Shown: positions 35,404-47,227 of the stretch, in pieces
How the letters are laid out: each line of letters opens with the position of its first letter
Position numbering within the stretch: the stretch's first letter is position 1
NCBI GenBank assembly: GCA_015179025.1
Contig: WHUX01000074.1
Span: forward strand, 124,001 to 188,000
Reading direction: 5' to 3'
Source of the DNA: Terfezia claveryi
Lineage: Eukaryota > Ascomycota > Pezizomycetes > Pezizales > Pezizaceae
Length of the DNA stretch: 64,000 bases
Notes under the pieces: generated by a model
Database searches by the model: none
Told to the model about the DNA's origin: nothing
The model's input: the letters and a program-made list of their open reading frames with translations, nothing else
Position numbers and translations under genes: made by a program

Positions 35404-37626
35404 TAGATTGTTACAGTCAAGCAACATCGATATCTTGTATGTATACTTATAGACCATTTAGTGTGCAGTCGTTGTCAGTTTGCCACCAAAACCGCACTTT
35501 TGAAAAATTCATGGAACATCAAAAAAAGCAAGGAGAAAGCTCGAGTCTTGGAGTTCTTCCATGAATACTCTCCTCTGATGTCATAAGAAATCTGATCAGA
35601 TTTGAATTGTATAGATAGTTAAGAATGTTTGGTGAGGTAGCTGTCATGTACCTTCCCATACAAATTTGTATGGAAAAGGATTGTACCCAAGATTTCACCA
35701 ACTTGCAGCAGTTCTAGTCAGTTGTGCAGTGGAGAAGGGGAAAAAAAATTAGCTGAGGTGTATATTGTAGATGATGTTTATATGGCTCTAGGAGCACTAA
35801 ACAATCGGGGGCGTTGACGAACTTGACAAACTTCCTCAAAGTGGTGGTTTTCGACAGCCGGACAGTAAGAGTACGGAACTAGCGTTGGAGGTTGTCTTGA
35901 CAGAAGAGGACACCTTGACTGTACAATACATTAATCCGTACCTGACCCAAGCCCTCTTGACAGCACCATTTGGGGGAGCGAGATTATACGAACCCTACCT
36001 GTTGAGAGGGCAGCCAACTACGCCAGCATCCCCCGGTCATGGAGGATTTGAAGTGACACCCAGTAAATCCATTTTTGTGATGTCATCCTCAAAGGCTCTA
36101 TTGTCATCTGTTTGTAGGATATCCACAGTACAATTTCAATATAAGAATATTGTTGGGTGGTGGGGTAATATTCTTATAATTCCTATACCAAATATGAGGG
36201 TAACCGCGAGCCCAATACACGGAGAAAGAAAAGCAAAGCGACATAGAGGAAGAACTTGGTGCAGGAGAAACAGCGGAACTAGGTACAGGCAAAATAACAG
36301 CCGCGGGGGCAGCGGCAGAGGTGAAAAAGGCAGTAATTTGGGTTTGTTTACCCGTCCATTGGCTCTCATTCTTATATCAAATATATTCTAATAATCAAAT
36401 ATTCTTATTCGAGTGTATGCCTTATAGTCACCATTACTAGGGAGATTGTATTCTTGAGCTTCTCAATGCCTCACCCGTTGGAGCGCCCTGTCATGACCTT
36501 AGGTCGATCGCGGGTATAAGACTTTTTTTTTAAAAAAAAAAAAAAAAAAAAACATGGCTTTAACACTTTTTTGAGTGGAGAGATCTGTACAGTGCGTGGG
36601 GGAAAGTTACTAGGCCACATTCTGCATAATGGGGTTTTTGGTCTAATATTCTTTCAATATGATTCTGGAAGCACTTAATAACAATTGAGTGCGTTGACGA
36701 ATTTCAACGAATTTTCCAAAAGTTAGTGGTTTTGGTTGTAAAACTGAACGACGGCCGAACACACTAATGGCACGGAAATATATAATACAAGTATATGTTC
36801 TGTGTTGCCCGTAGGCGCTGATGCTCACAAGCATATATACTAAGTAGTTATGTAAGTATTCTCTACCCAACTGGGAGTAAAGTTTCCAAGGAATAACCAT
36901 AAATCTATCTATATCTGTAAACTAAATTAGTAGTCTTGGGAAGCCTGATCAGGAATGTGATACTACATTATAAGTTATTAACTTTCACCAAAATATCCAA
37001 ATATAGAGGGCATTAACTAATATTGAAATATCACTCTTTGGAGGTATTATATAAAAAGGAAGAATATTACCAGCACATTTATGAACTCGCTTCCTGAGAT
37101 GCTCACCAAAGAGACCTTGCATTGTGGCAGCACTGAGCACGCTCCTAGGAGCATCGACTGTGTATGTTGGCCTTTCAACTAACCTGAATAAATTTCAATC
37201 CCACTTGACCAAGGATCACAACTGTGTATCGTGTGTATAAATCCCTATGTCAACATCAATTTAGTTCAATTCGATTCACTTTTCAGTCGCTTCAGCAACC
37301 GCATAATCTAGTCAATCAAATATAACTTGGATATAACCTCATCCTCTTGTCTGCTTGAATTTTCCTGACAGCACCAGCCTCACTATCGCCCCAAAACGTA
37401 ACCCAGCTGACAGAACCAGAAACAATAACAAATATCTACTCAAATACCGAATCTGTGAAAACATAATGCCATGAAGTAGCATTAACGACCAGCTCAGAGG
37501 AATAAGGTGCAAAACGAAATCAAGAAACAGTGAAGAGAAGCGGATCGGGTATGTCTACATGTATATCTAGCCAATCACAAGTCTCCCAGGCGCCAAATGC
37601 ATTCACCCGCTGTTACCTCCTCTGGA
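35404..37626. other. Intergenic with repeat remnants
   Basis: No supported gene. A plus-strand frame from 35885 looks weakly protein-like for about 75 codons (TLTVQYINPYLTQALL) but has no family. A T9/A21 run lies at 36523-36552. Related terminal-like sequences are listed separately. Confidence 0.35.
35457..36765. repeat. Diverged inverted terminal-like repeats
   Basis: At 35457 the plus strand reads GTGTGCAGTCGTTGTCAGTT, then CCACCAAAACCGCACTTTTG. At 36690-36765 the minus strand reads GTGTTCGGCCGTCGTTCAGT, then CAACCAAAACCACTAACTTT. A third, diverged copy in the orientation of the right end lies at 35815-35870 (GCGTTGACGAACTTGACAAA). They may be termini of one or two nested DNA transposons. 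Alignment is by eye. Confidence 0.4.
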
Positions 37627-39759
37627 TCAACTCCACTGCCCCGCAAAATTCATCCTAACAGTCCACATCCTCAGCCTTTTCCCAAACACATATAACGGCA
37701 CCGTAAATGCTAAAAATGCCAACTGAATCCCCCCAAGCACAAGAAACACCTTTCGATTCCCATCCTTTTCCAACCAATTATTGAAAAACAACGAAAACAC
37801 CAGCCCATGAAATACGTTCTTGCTGAAATTGAGTGTCACCAACGCCTCTCCCGCAAACTGCCTATAGCTATCGACTGCAAAAGTAATTGCCGTGGTAGAG
37901 CCCAAGGAGCATCCAAATGAGATCACTCCGAAGAATACAGTAGGAACGATCCACGAGTCCTTGTTTTCCGCGGACCAACCAAATCCCATGAGACCAATAG
38001 CAGTGCAAATCGCAACGGGGAGACCCATCACTAAGCGGAATTCAGGCTCGTAGATACCTTGATTGCGGCGCGCCATGAACCGCACTATGATGTCGGACAC
38101 CTTACCTGCTACGGCTGTGCCTAAAATCCCGCCGATGAAAGGTGAGAGGTAGACCAATCCGGTTTGCAATGGTGTGAAGTTATACGGAGCCTGTTGGTAA
38201 ATGTGTGCGACAGATTCCGAGAGAACAATTAGCCAACCCACAGAGAGGGAGTAGACGACCGTAGACCACAGGATCGCCGGGTACAGGAACAAGATAACCG
38301 GACGAATGAAGCACTTCAGGAACGAGTCACCACGTAGACGGCCATTGACAACGGCAAGTGACTGGATGAACGTCTTTGGCACGGTGGTTGTAGGGTTCCC
38401 GTATTTGTGCGTCTTTCCCGCGTGTTGCGCCTGCTCTGCCATGTGCTTCTCCAAATCAAACGGGGCAACTTTAGGTGGAGCGGTTGCTTGCTCCGGGAGA
38501 GCCTCATGTACTTCATCCTGGGTAGCAAAATGTGTATGGCGTCCACGACCCATCGGTTGTTCCCTTGAATGCTCCTCTCCGGTAGTTATTGGCGTAGAGG
38601 CTACTGAGGCGAGCTTGTCGCCAATAATGTTGCGATGTGGTTCAATTTCTTTGACCGATGGTGCCCTACTGACTGCCGTACTTCCATATTTGCTTCCCTT
38701 TTCTCTCTGGTGTAATGAAGAAGCTCTCGACCTAGATCCGCTTCTGAGGATAATTGATGAATTGAGCCTCGATGATGATCTCCTAGGCCTGTGAGGGGTT
38801 CTATCCCAGAAGGTCTCCGGGCAAAAGAAAAACAGCAAGAAAAAGTTGAAACCAACGATGATCGAAACAATCCTGCACATAACAAGGTTAGCATGAACCT
38901 CTACACTGGTTATCATCATTCCCAAGGGCCTACCAAAATACCCATCTCCAACCCATCGAGTTGATAATAACTGCACTCACCAAAGGCACCAAGTTCTTTC
39001 CACCAAGGAGCAACAAGGTGTAAATTCCAATTCGATAAGCTCTCTCATGCAAGAAAAAAATCTCTGCGATAGTTGCACTGGGCAAACTCTCACAGGGACT
39101 GATACCGATACCCATGATAATCCTCGCAATCAACAAACTATGATAATGGGGTGACGCAGCACACCAAATCGATGCCCCCAAAAATAGGACAATGCCGCCG
39201 AGATAGACCGGTCTCTTTCCGTATAATAGTGCCAACGGACTCGATATCAGACATCCAACACCGAGACCCATCATATACAGCCCCGTAGTCAATGCAACCT
39301 GACCGAAAGTAACATGAAACTCTCTCGCAACCTGTCCAAAACCAGCAGCCAGCACGGGAGTCTGACCTCCACCAAGCAAGCAGTGCCATCCAAGGCAAAG
39401 AAGGGCAATATCTCGCCTCCAGGAAGCCCAGTTCAACGGGTCGTTCGGGTTATCGTCGGGTTGAGGATCGAGCACAAACTTACCATCTTTGGTTTGCTTT
39501 AAACCGTTCTTCGGCTCCGGAGAGGCCGGAAGTGAGACATCGGCTTCAGGCTGGGTCGTCGCATCTGAAACTTCGACCGTCGGGTATCCCAGTGGCTCTT
39601 GGAATTCTGATTGTGGAATCAAGAGAACGGAACCTATGTAACAAGCAGTGGGTTAGCCATCGATAGTGATCTCCTCTGGAAAGAAAGAGAATACCAACCC
39701 GGCACTTGCTCCGCCTCCTTATCGTTCAAAATCCCCATCGACCATCTTTTTGGCGGCAT
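37627..39759 (-). CDS. Major facilitator superfamily transporter (fungal multidrug-type family)
   Basis: Plasma-membrane secondary transporter; substrate unknown. Model: complement(join(37627..38872, 38934..39633, 39699..39759)), 668 residues. Introns of 61 and 65 bp are GT-AG and both restore the frame. The N-terminus MPPKRWSMGILNDKEAEQVP and the later DPLNWASWRRD are typical of a fungal MFS family with a cytosolic leader. About 12 membrane segments are seen. TM2-TM3 carry a motif-A-like loop ALLYGKRPVYLGG. The TM4-TM5 region is LLIARIIMGIGISPCES followed by ATIAEIFFLHERAYRIG. A long Ser- and charge-rich cytosolic loop of roughly 160 residues lies between TM6 and TM7. The C-terminal half ends MWTVRMNFAGQWS. 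An ATG seven codons in is an alternative start. The reading frame is intact and the gene is probably functional. Confidence 0.92.
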
Positions 39760-40275
39760 TCTAGGGTGCAAGTCTGGGTTCCTAAATATCTTCGGAGCTC
39801 AACCCTGCTTTCATCCTTAGTCTGTTGCACGACCCACCTCCTTCATCCTAGGGTCCCAAAATCGGGCGCCAGCCCGTGCCACAGAAACAAAGGTTTACTA
39901 ACAAAATTTTAAGATCTAAGCTTCTAACTATCCCTGTTGATTCGATTTTTAACGCTACAATAGCTAAAAGCTTGCCGAGACTGGTGAATTCGAGTTAGAG
40001 CAGGAGATCCTGCCGAGTTACAACAAAATAGATGCCAAAAGATATCGGTATATCGCTGGAGTGCCTAGGTAGTGATGAGATATGTGGAGGCCCAGTCCTG
40101 CTACAAGGAGGACATTTGGTGAAGACGAATGAAGTGAGGAAAAGAGGAAGAAAGGTGATGGGGTTGGCCTGGATTAAGAAAGCCCCTTCATCCCGAGACT
40201 AGCTCCATAGGTATACAAGGGGATAGAGGGACACTCTCATTGCGGTAGTGATGTGAGGGTCATGATTACTTCTTC

Positions 40276-40697
40276 TAGTCTGGTTGGCACTTATCACATG
40301 GAGCTACTGCCGGAAAGGATTTCCAGTCACGTGTGTCCGTGCAGAGCCAATGAAAATCGATTGGCTCACATGACTTTGAACGACCGGCTTACCTACCAGG
40401 CTCTTGGTTTTCTTTCTGATAAATTACATTTCAGTGAAGCAAGTAGACTACTTAGTGAAGTTGTCAAGATGCGTGTACTAAGATTTATCAAGGTATGGTA
40501 ACTCTTGTTGGGTATGAGACTGGGTATGACTTGGTTCATGGGACCCGTTCTACTCTGGGTGCCAACCGGACTAACAAATGCTAGTTCTGCACGGAGAGAC
40601 GATGGACGGTATATCTCATCGATATCATCGAGAACATCGCCTGATCTGAGGCTGGAGGTCCTCCCCCGCCACATGAGGGGTCGTGCCAACCGGGCTA
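40276..40697. repeat. MITE-like remnant with TAGTCTGGTTGGCAC ends
   Basis: TAGTCTGGTTGGCAC at 40276-40290 has the inverted partners GTGCCAACCGGACTA at 40559-40573 and GTGCCAACCGGGCTA at 40683-40697. An element of 298 or 422 bp with TA-starting ends is possible. No coding sequence is inside. Confidence 0.5.
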
Positions 40698-40986
40698 GGT
40701 CTTCCATAATCGCCAACCGTGGTCTTACGTATAGGGCCCAAAGCGGGCCGAGGAGAACGGCATATGCATACGATGTAGGTACTTACTTATGTATGTAACT
40801 CAAAAACGTGTCTCTGCAATTGGCCCTAACACCATCCATCACATCATAATTCTTTCTTCCAAACCCCCTCCTCTCCACCCTGATCCGCTCTTCCACGCAA
40901 TGTAACGATTAAAAACGCCACCTAGGCATCCTCATTCATGGTCGCAGGACCTTCCTGATCACTCTACCTCTCGTTACCCCCATGAA

Positions 40987-41079
40987 TTGCACGCTGCATG
41001 CACGCTGCATGCAAGCTGCACCCTGGCTGAATTGAGGTATGGAGTTTTAGGAGGTGTGCAGCTCGCATGCAGCGTGCAA
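40987..41079. repeat. Perfect 15-bp inverted repeat
   Basis: TTGCACGCTGCATGC (40987-41001) and GCATGCAGCGTGCAA (41065-41079) are exact inverse complements. The left arm is partly repeated next to itself (ACGCTGCATGC twice). Confidence 0.85.
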
Positions 41080-41416
41080 CATTCAGAGTAGAGTATGTAC
41101 CTCTGGATCTCAAAGTTGACTTAGAAACTGTGGTGTGCGCATCACTGTGCATAATACGGTCAGTGCGAGATGTTACCAGACTAGCTAGTAACATTGATCG
41201 AGACTAAGTAACATGCGAGTTCTGGCTCATCATTTGGCTTGCGCGTATTTGCAGATCGGCTTGGTACTGTACTTATTGATTTGCAAGGTACGGATACAAT
41301 GATCATAGATCTCTCGCATTTTTGGGAATAAAAGGCTTGGCAGTATCCGCAGTTCAGGGATATGCCTCCGCTTCTGAATAATCAATATGTGACGAGTGAG
41401 GTAATACCTCGTAGAG

Positions 41417-41563
41417 ATGTAGTCTGGCTTGCACTAGCCCCTCCCCCTAGTTTGTAACGGCAGATCATTTGCCGAATTATCACGTGATTCCTCTCATCGG
41501 ATAGACCAGCGGGTTATGTAAGTAGCCGGTCGAGGTCGGTAATTACAAATACTGAGACTACAT
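41417..41563. repeat. Short inverted-end remnant with TAGTCTGG word
   Basis: ATGTAGTCT (41417-41425) and AGACTACAT (41555-41563) bound 147 bases. The left end continues GGCTTGCACTAGCCCCTC, related to the dispersed TAGTCTGGTTGGCAC family. Confidence 0.4.
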
Positions 41564-41843
41564 ACAAACGAAATACAGGTTTTCATTTTCATTTATTATA
41601 TTACAGCACATCCCGAACAGTATTAATCTAAGTCATCCCGATCCTCATACCACATTCTACTTGGTTATGTTTTCCTTTTATCAAACGGAAGATAATGATT
41701 AACAAGGGTATATGTACAGTGAAGGCGTCACACCTCCTCATGACCATAACAAATATGAAACTAAAAAACAAAACCGAAATCAGTTGACACAACATTCAGA
41801 CTGAAGAACAAAACAAACCAAGGGCAGTGATTTTATCACTTTA

Positions 41844-44762
41844 TTAAGTCTCCCACCAATGATCCTTAATAAGCTTCCCGTCATCGTTATGCTCCGCACT
41901 TCTATCCTCCCTTCTCGTCCCACCATCATATCCCCATCTCCTCCTTCCCTCCCACAGAGACCATCCAGCTATTTTCTCCGCCTGCGCAACCCAATCTCCC
42001 GCTTCCTTTCCGTACTTCTTCTCTACAACCTTCTGTAACGCACGACCTTTCTCCCAAGACTCGAAAGCCTCTGCCTCATAATGGTCTTTGGACAAGTCTG
42101 AGAATCGGTACGGTGCATGTTCACAGACGGGAAGGACCAAGCGGTAAGGTGTACGTGGGGACTGGGAGATCACGGAGAAATGGGTACCACCGGGGTTGAT
42201 GACACCAAAGCTGAAGCTACTCCGGGTGGTGTTAACAGCTTGACCTTGTTCGTCGGTGTAGCTGACTGGGACATCTGGGACTAGAGTGCGGATGAGTGAC
42301 TGTCCTTCATATTCATTCTGGAGGAATTTTACTGGGCCATGTAATGTCTTCGGGAGTGAGCCAGTAGTGACGAGAAGATCCAAGATGGTAGGTACAATAG
42401 ACATCGACGAAACTGTAGCATTGATCTGGATCATTCCGCCTTCCTCGCCTTCAAAGTTGAGAAGTGGATGGCGCAGAACCATTGGAACCCAGAAGTTTGT
42501 GATGTGGGGATTGGCATATGTTGTTTTAGCCATTGTATCCTCACCAAAGCCGAACCCATGGTCACCGAGGAAAACCACAAGCGTCTCCTCCTCTGCACCA
42601 ACTTCCTTTAGGACCTGGAGTAGCTCCATGACCCACTTATCAGCAGAATTGACACTATTCAAGTACGCATTCCAAGCAGACTTGCCGGCGTGTTTTCCTC
42701 CCCAATATGGCAATTGAGGACCATACTCTGGAGGAGTAGCCCACGGATGGTGAGTGGTAGTAGTGATGTGGGATAGGAACACGCGCTCATTGTTCTCCTT
42801 GGAGTTGAGAAATAAATCTCGGATATATGGCTTCAGCTCGTGCTCTGAATATCCGAAGTAATTCAAAGGCGAAGTCTTGGGTGGATACTGTGCGTTGGGG
42901 TCGGCAATCTCCTCACGGTGCATATTGTTGCGGAAACCAATATAGTCGATGAATGGGCCCATTCGGTCGAACTTGCCAGTTGCTCCTTGCATAAAAACCG
43001 ATTTCCACGTGGAGTTGTACAGCCATGGCCAGTCATGATCATCACCAGATACTGGCTTAGTTAGGTTCTTCGTTTTTTCGTTGAAGAAATCCATGATTTG
43101 TGGAAGACAGGGTTGATAGATTTCCACCTCAAGTTCCTCAAGGAAATCAACGGCGAGGGGGTTGGCTCCGCAGTGGCTTGCCACGACGGACTTTAAGGTA
43201 AAGGTACTCCCAGTCACGGCTTGCTTGAAATTTATTCCTCCACTCGTCAAGTTGGCAAAGGGCTCTCGGGGACCAAAGCCAGCGTGCTGTCCAGTAATAA
43301 TTTCTGACACCTTACTAAGCTCAGAGAGGTTCCCCCATCCTTCACTTTCTGATCCATCACGCTTCTTGTGTTGAGATGCTGATTTCCCTCCGCGAGATTT
43401 TATGATCTGATTGTACAGGGTGCTATCCTTTATGAGGGGGAAGATATCTTTTCTTGTGGATTCGAGTGAAAAGAACAGGACGTTTCTAATGGGAACTTTT
43501 ATTTCTTTGAGAATCTTCTCCAGCTGCGGAAGAAGGGGTTTATTCATGTTGCTGATCTTGAGGGGATCTCCAGCGGGATCATACCCGGGTGGTGCAGGGG
43601 GTGGTGCAGGTTGACGTCCATGGCCATGGCCATGACCATGACCATGTGGTCTGCTATGTCCATGCGGTGCTTCTTGGGTGGGCCTGTCCCTGTACCCCTC
43701 GACCTGGTACGGTCGTCCATGTGCTTCACGGCGATGAAGTTCGTGCATATGATGCCTCCTGTAGAATTTCCCAAATCCCGGCATGCGGCCCTCTGGCATC
43801 CATGTTGGCTTCTGTCTTGGAGCTTCCGTTGGATTTCCTGGCCTCCAACCCCTCAATCCATCGGGAGAATCCGCAGTCCACATATCTTGCAAAATTAATT
43901 CTGGGTATGGGAATAGCACTGCTCCTTCATCCCATGGAATAGGCTCACAAAACTCCGATCGCGCCGTCCAAAGACCCTCGAAGATGGTAAACGGGAGTGT
44001 CCCAGACATGTGGGTATACGGACTGCTGGGTCTGACTGCTAGCAAGATGATTTCGGTAATAACAAACGCAAGGACATAAACTCGTCCCCAAGTGAGTCCC
44101 ACAAATGAACAGCCTCGATCGCTTTTCTCTGACACAGAAGAGCTGGAAGTCACCAATGCTTCCTCCTCTTCCCGAACAACAGAGTTTCTTCTTCGGTACT
44201 TATTCTGTCGAATCTTTTCTGGAAGCGTAGTGTTACCTACCCATCGAAGAAACCGCCACGTGATGTTGTAAATACCGGGGTTGAAGAGCCATGCAATGGC
44301 ACCCAAAATCCCTATGGTCAACATCAACCCAAGCAGTCCACTCATCAACAACCCAAGCCACCCAGATAAGTCACGCAGTATTCTCGGCATCAGACTCCAT
44401 CGGAGCTCTCCACCAGTCTCGATAAAAAAGCCAATTTGGGCTGCAGCACTTGAGGAAATCAAACATCTGAATCCAAAAATATGCATTGTCAGTCAATGAG
44501 AAATTTAAACAGCATTTGGCTCAGGTACATACGCTAAAGATATCCCTCCGACCCTTGAGCACCGGAATAGAAGCCTCCCACCCAATATAACAATTATGTC
44601 TAGTAATAAGAACGTCGGAAGGTAGAGCAAAAACAGAAGTAGTGGTAGTGCTGAAAAATGTGAAAAAAGGTGTAAAAGTTTCGCGATAAGTAGGGATACT
44701 ACCATTATCGAGTAATAGTAACTCCTGTCCGGCCAGGACGGTTTTGGAAGACAGTCCATCAT
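41844..44762 (-). CDS. Membrane-anchored sulfatase-superfamily protein
   Basis: Model: complement(join(41844..44466, 44533..44762)), 950 residues, one 66-bp GT-AG intron that restores the frame. Start MMDCLPKPSWPDRSYYYS. Four hydrophobic segments fall in the first 225 residues, so the catalytic part is probably held at a membrane and faces a lumen or the outside. Sulfatase/LTA-synthase-like signatures: NVLFFSLESTRKD at 405-417 (metal ligand Glu and candidate nucleophile Thr414), TTTTHHPW at 645-652, and VVFLGDHGFGFGE with the metal-binding Asp-His at about 712-713. There is no CxPSR motif, so it is not a formylglycine-type sulfatase; phosphoglycerol- or phosphoethanolamine-transferase-like chemistry is more likely (inference). 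A His/Gly run (346-360) is followed by a Pro-rich stretch in the linker before the domain. The true substrate is unknown. Confidence 0.88.
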
Positions 44763-46094
44763 GGGTGCTGGTTTAGATTTCAGGATATCGTGGCTTAAAG
44801 GGATCCAAACTAAATTTTTGTGTCGCCAGTGTCCGTGGTTTGCGTATTGAATTCGCAAGCCAGTCAAGCAAGCAATCAGAAGCCTTCACCGCAGACCCGC
44901 TGTGGAGTGAACTGGTTGATTACTTCGCCTTCTTTAGGACAGGGTTCGAAACTATTCTTACTGTCACCCACTGGTGGTCTCCTTGGTGAATATTCGAATC
45001 TCCTTTTTCCCGTGAGAGGTCCCGTATCCGAAGGGGCCGACAAACACCAGTCGTCGCGACTGAGCGAGAAGGAAACTTCCCCAAACCTTGCGCAGATTCC
45101 TCGTCAGGACGGATTGCGCTGCCGGTCGATTTGCCGATCTGTGTCTTTGGTTGCGGCTGTTCCTCCTGGGTGAGCCCGTCCAGAGAGTCAATGCCGAGCA
45201 GGAAGGAGGAAAGCCGATCGTGAACAGCGAGAGGATAAGAGCGAAGGAAAGAAAAAAAAAAGAGAGAGGGAGATGAAGGACTGCTCCACCGAAGGAAGGG
45301 CTGAGGTGATCATCTAACGCACCAATGGGTTAAATCTGGCGGCTTGGAGTTGCACGGCGTGTCAGAAAAGCTTAGCAAATGCACCTAGAACATGGACCAG
45401 GCAGGATGCGGGAAGCAGGCATACGACCGAGGGCATTATTTTGCAGCACGGAGTCCACCGGTGTCAGGCAGCGTACACATCTCGGTAATTTATATAATCT
45501 CTACGGAGTACCTACATGTATGTACTGTATGTATGTATGTAGGTACCGGTAGGTACTCGGCCTAGCTGCAACACCTCAAAACCCCTTGCATAATAATATG
45601 CCGGCTCTTTCTGGCGAGACATCTCGTGTGATCGAAGCCACGACCCCGCACTCTACCAAAATGAGAGACTTCTGAGCACCAAGACCTGGATTCGCTCTAG
45701 TCTACAGCGGGAGCTACCGGTACCGTGACCTAATCTGTCTAGTCTATTGTCGAACTCTATGGTGTTTTCTAAAGTAGCTTGAAACTCGTCAAAATGGATC
45801 TCTATTAAAAAGGCCAGTTTTCACCGTCTGTTCCTGTTTCTCTTCTTTTTCACTGTACCTAGCTCGTTACAAATAAATCGATCTTCACTTTCAACTCTAG
45901 GACATACCTCCGACTACCTCGCTCCCACCTGTTGATGCCATCTTGCCCGATTCTGGTCTCACCCCAGTCGTTCCTGTTCACACCCCGTCAACGGTCCTTT
46001 ACATTTTTGTTGCGTCCTTATAGTCTCCACTTAGTCTGGTTGGCCCCTCGTAGAGGGTCTCCGCTACACAATAATATGTGCTCTCGATCCCGCT
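44763..46094. other. Intergenic / 5' flank of gag remnant
   Basis: No gene seen. It includes the sulfatase promoter side, a purine-rich stretch at 45215-45290, GTATGTAT microsatellite-like sequence near 45515-45545, and TTAGTCTGGTTGGCCCCTCG (46030), a member of the dispersed word family, just before the gag start. An LTR could not be defined. Confidence 0.35.
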
Positions 46095-47227
46095 ATGGGG
46101 CCTGCTGCCGCAAGTGGTAGTAACCAATCCCGTCTCCCTGGCCCCCCATCCGGAATTCCACAATGGCGCACCTTAATTGAAACATTGTGTGCGACGCCAC
46201 TAGAATCATCCGCCACTCCCCTCATCCCTAATGGAACTCCAATACAGTTCTTCGGTCCAATTCACCATGCACACAATTCCGGATTACAATCTGCTAGGGG
46301 AATACCAACAAACTTTGAGCAACCCCTTACCGGGACCTCCACCTCTGCGGAGGCCCTTTTCATCTATTATGACCAAGTTTATCAATACGGGCTCACCCTC
46401 CCTAGCCTCCTCCTACCGGGAACTGTAGCCCCTGCTCCGGTACAGTTAACTCGCGCTCCTAAAATCCACGCACCAGAAAACTTTGACGGAACTCGTTCAA
46501 AGTTCACTAGATTCATGACCAAGCTCGCATTGGTCTTCTCCTCCGACCCAGCCCGTTATACCACAGACCTTGATAGAATATCTTATGCAGCCCCCTACCT
46601 TACAGGCTCTGCTGCTAATTGGTTCGAACCCCACTTTAACAGGGATACACAAGCCAGACCAATGACGACCCTAATGCTGCAGAACGGAAGCTCCACAATC
46701 TCCGCCAAGGGGACAGAACTGCATAAAATAATGCATATGACGACCCTGATGCTCGAGCAATCGCAGAACGGAAGCTCCACAATTTCCGTCAAGGGGACAG
46801 AGATTGTTCCTCCTACCACGCCGAATTTGTGACCTATGCCACTTACGATGACCGCACCAAAATTTCGTTTTTCACCAATGGTGCCAACATGGGTTTGAAA
46901 ACAGCCCTCTCATATCAAGCTTCCCACCCTGAAACCTTCAATGAGTTTGTTCAACTTTGTATTAAGTTGGACAACAAAGCCAACCTCCTCCGCTTGTACC
47001 TGACGACCACTTCCAAGAAACGTGGTCCTCTCACCCCTGATGTCCGTCAATACCGTCGGGATAATAACCTCTGCATGTACTGTGGAGGGCCTGGCCACTG
47101 GGCCACTGTTTGCCCAGTCTCCGCTAAGGGTAAGAAGCTCTCCACCACTGGGCCTGTGCCACTCCCACCCCCACTCGACACACCCACTCCCGGCCCTCAA
47201 ACTCTCTTTGAGGTGCCAAAAAACTAG
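46095..47227 (+). pseudogene. Ty3/Gypsy-type gag remnant with CCHC knuckle
   Basis: Starts MGPAAASGSNQSRLPGPPSG. The gag/capsid-like core includes APENFDGTRSKFTRFMTKLA and YLTGSAANWFEPH. A zinc knuckle CMYCGGPGHWATVC (C-x2-C-x4-H-x4-C) follows near 47075-47115. The frame changes near 46660: the downstream frame (DPDARAIAERKLHN, SSYHAEFVTYATYDD) is one of the other two. A local duplication places two versions of the AERKLHN segment side by side (46661-46725 and 46739-46805), the first ending in a stop. No protease or reverse transcriptase follows the stop at 47225-47227, so the element is truncated as well as broken. Confidence 0.82.

Larger units (their letters stand above)
39760..41843. other. 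Intergenic with short repeats
   Basis: No supported gene between the divergently placed ends of the transporter and sulfatase genes. It holds several copies of the TAGTCTGGTTGGCAC word and a 15-bp inverted repeat. Confidence 0.5.

Noticed and set aside
36523..36552. T9/A21 run as another LINE poly-A tail
   Set aside because: The sequence before it lacks the GCATAGGAGTA...GTATTT tail, so it cannot be tied to the LINE family.
40987..41079. CRISPR-like or terminator reading of the GCATGC inverted repeat
   Set aside because: A single pair of arms with a 63-base loop in a fungal genome fits neither a CRISPR array nor a terminator. Kept only as an inverted repeat.
44865..44867. Earlier non-ATG start for the sulfatase
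   Set aside because: The frame is open upstream of 44762 but the first ATG pair is at 44757-44762, just before the first membrane segment. A non-ATG start has no support.
44938..44960. GGTTCGAA, a tRNA B-box-like word
   Set aside because: No A box or cloverleaf can be drawn around it. The similar word at 46620 lies inside the gag coding sequence.
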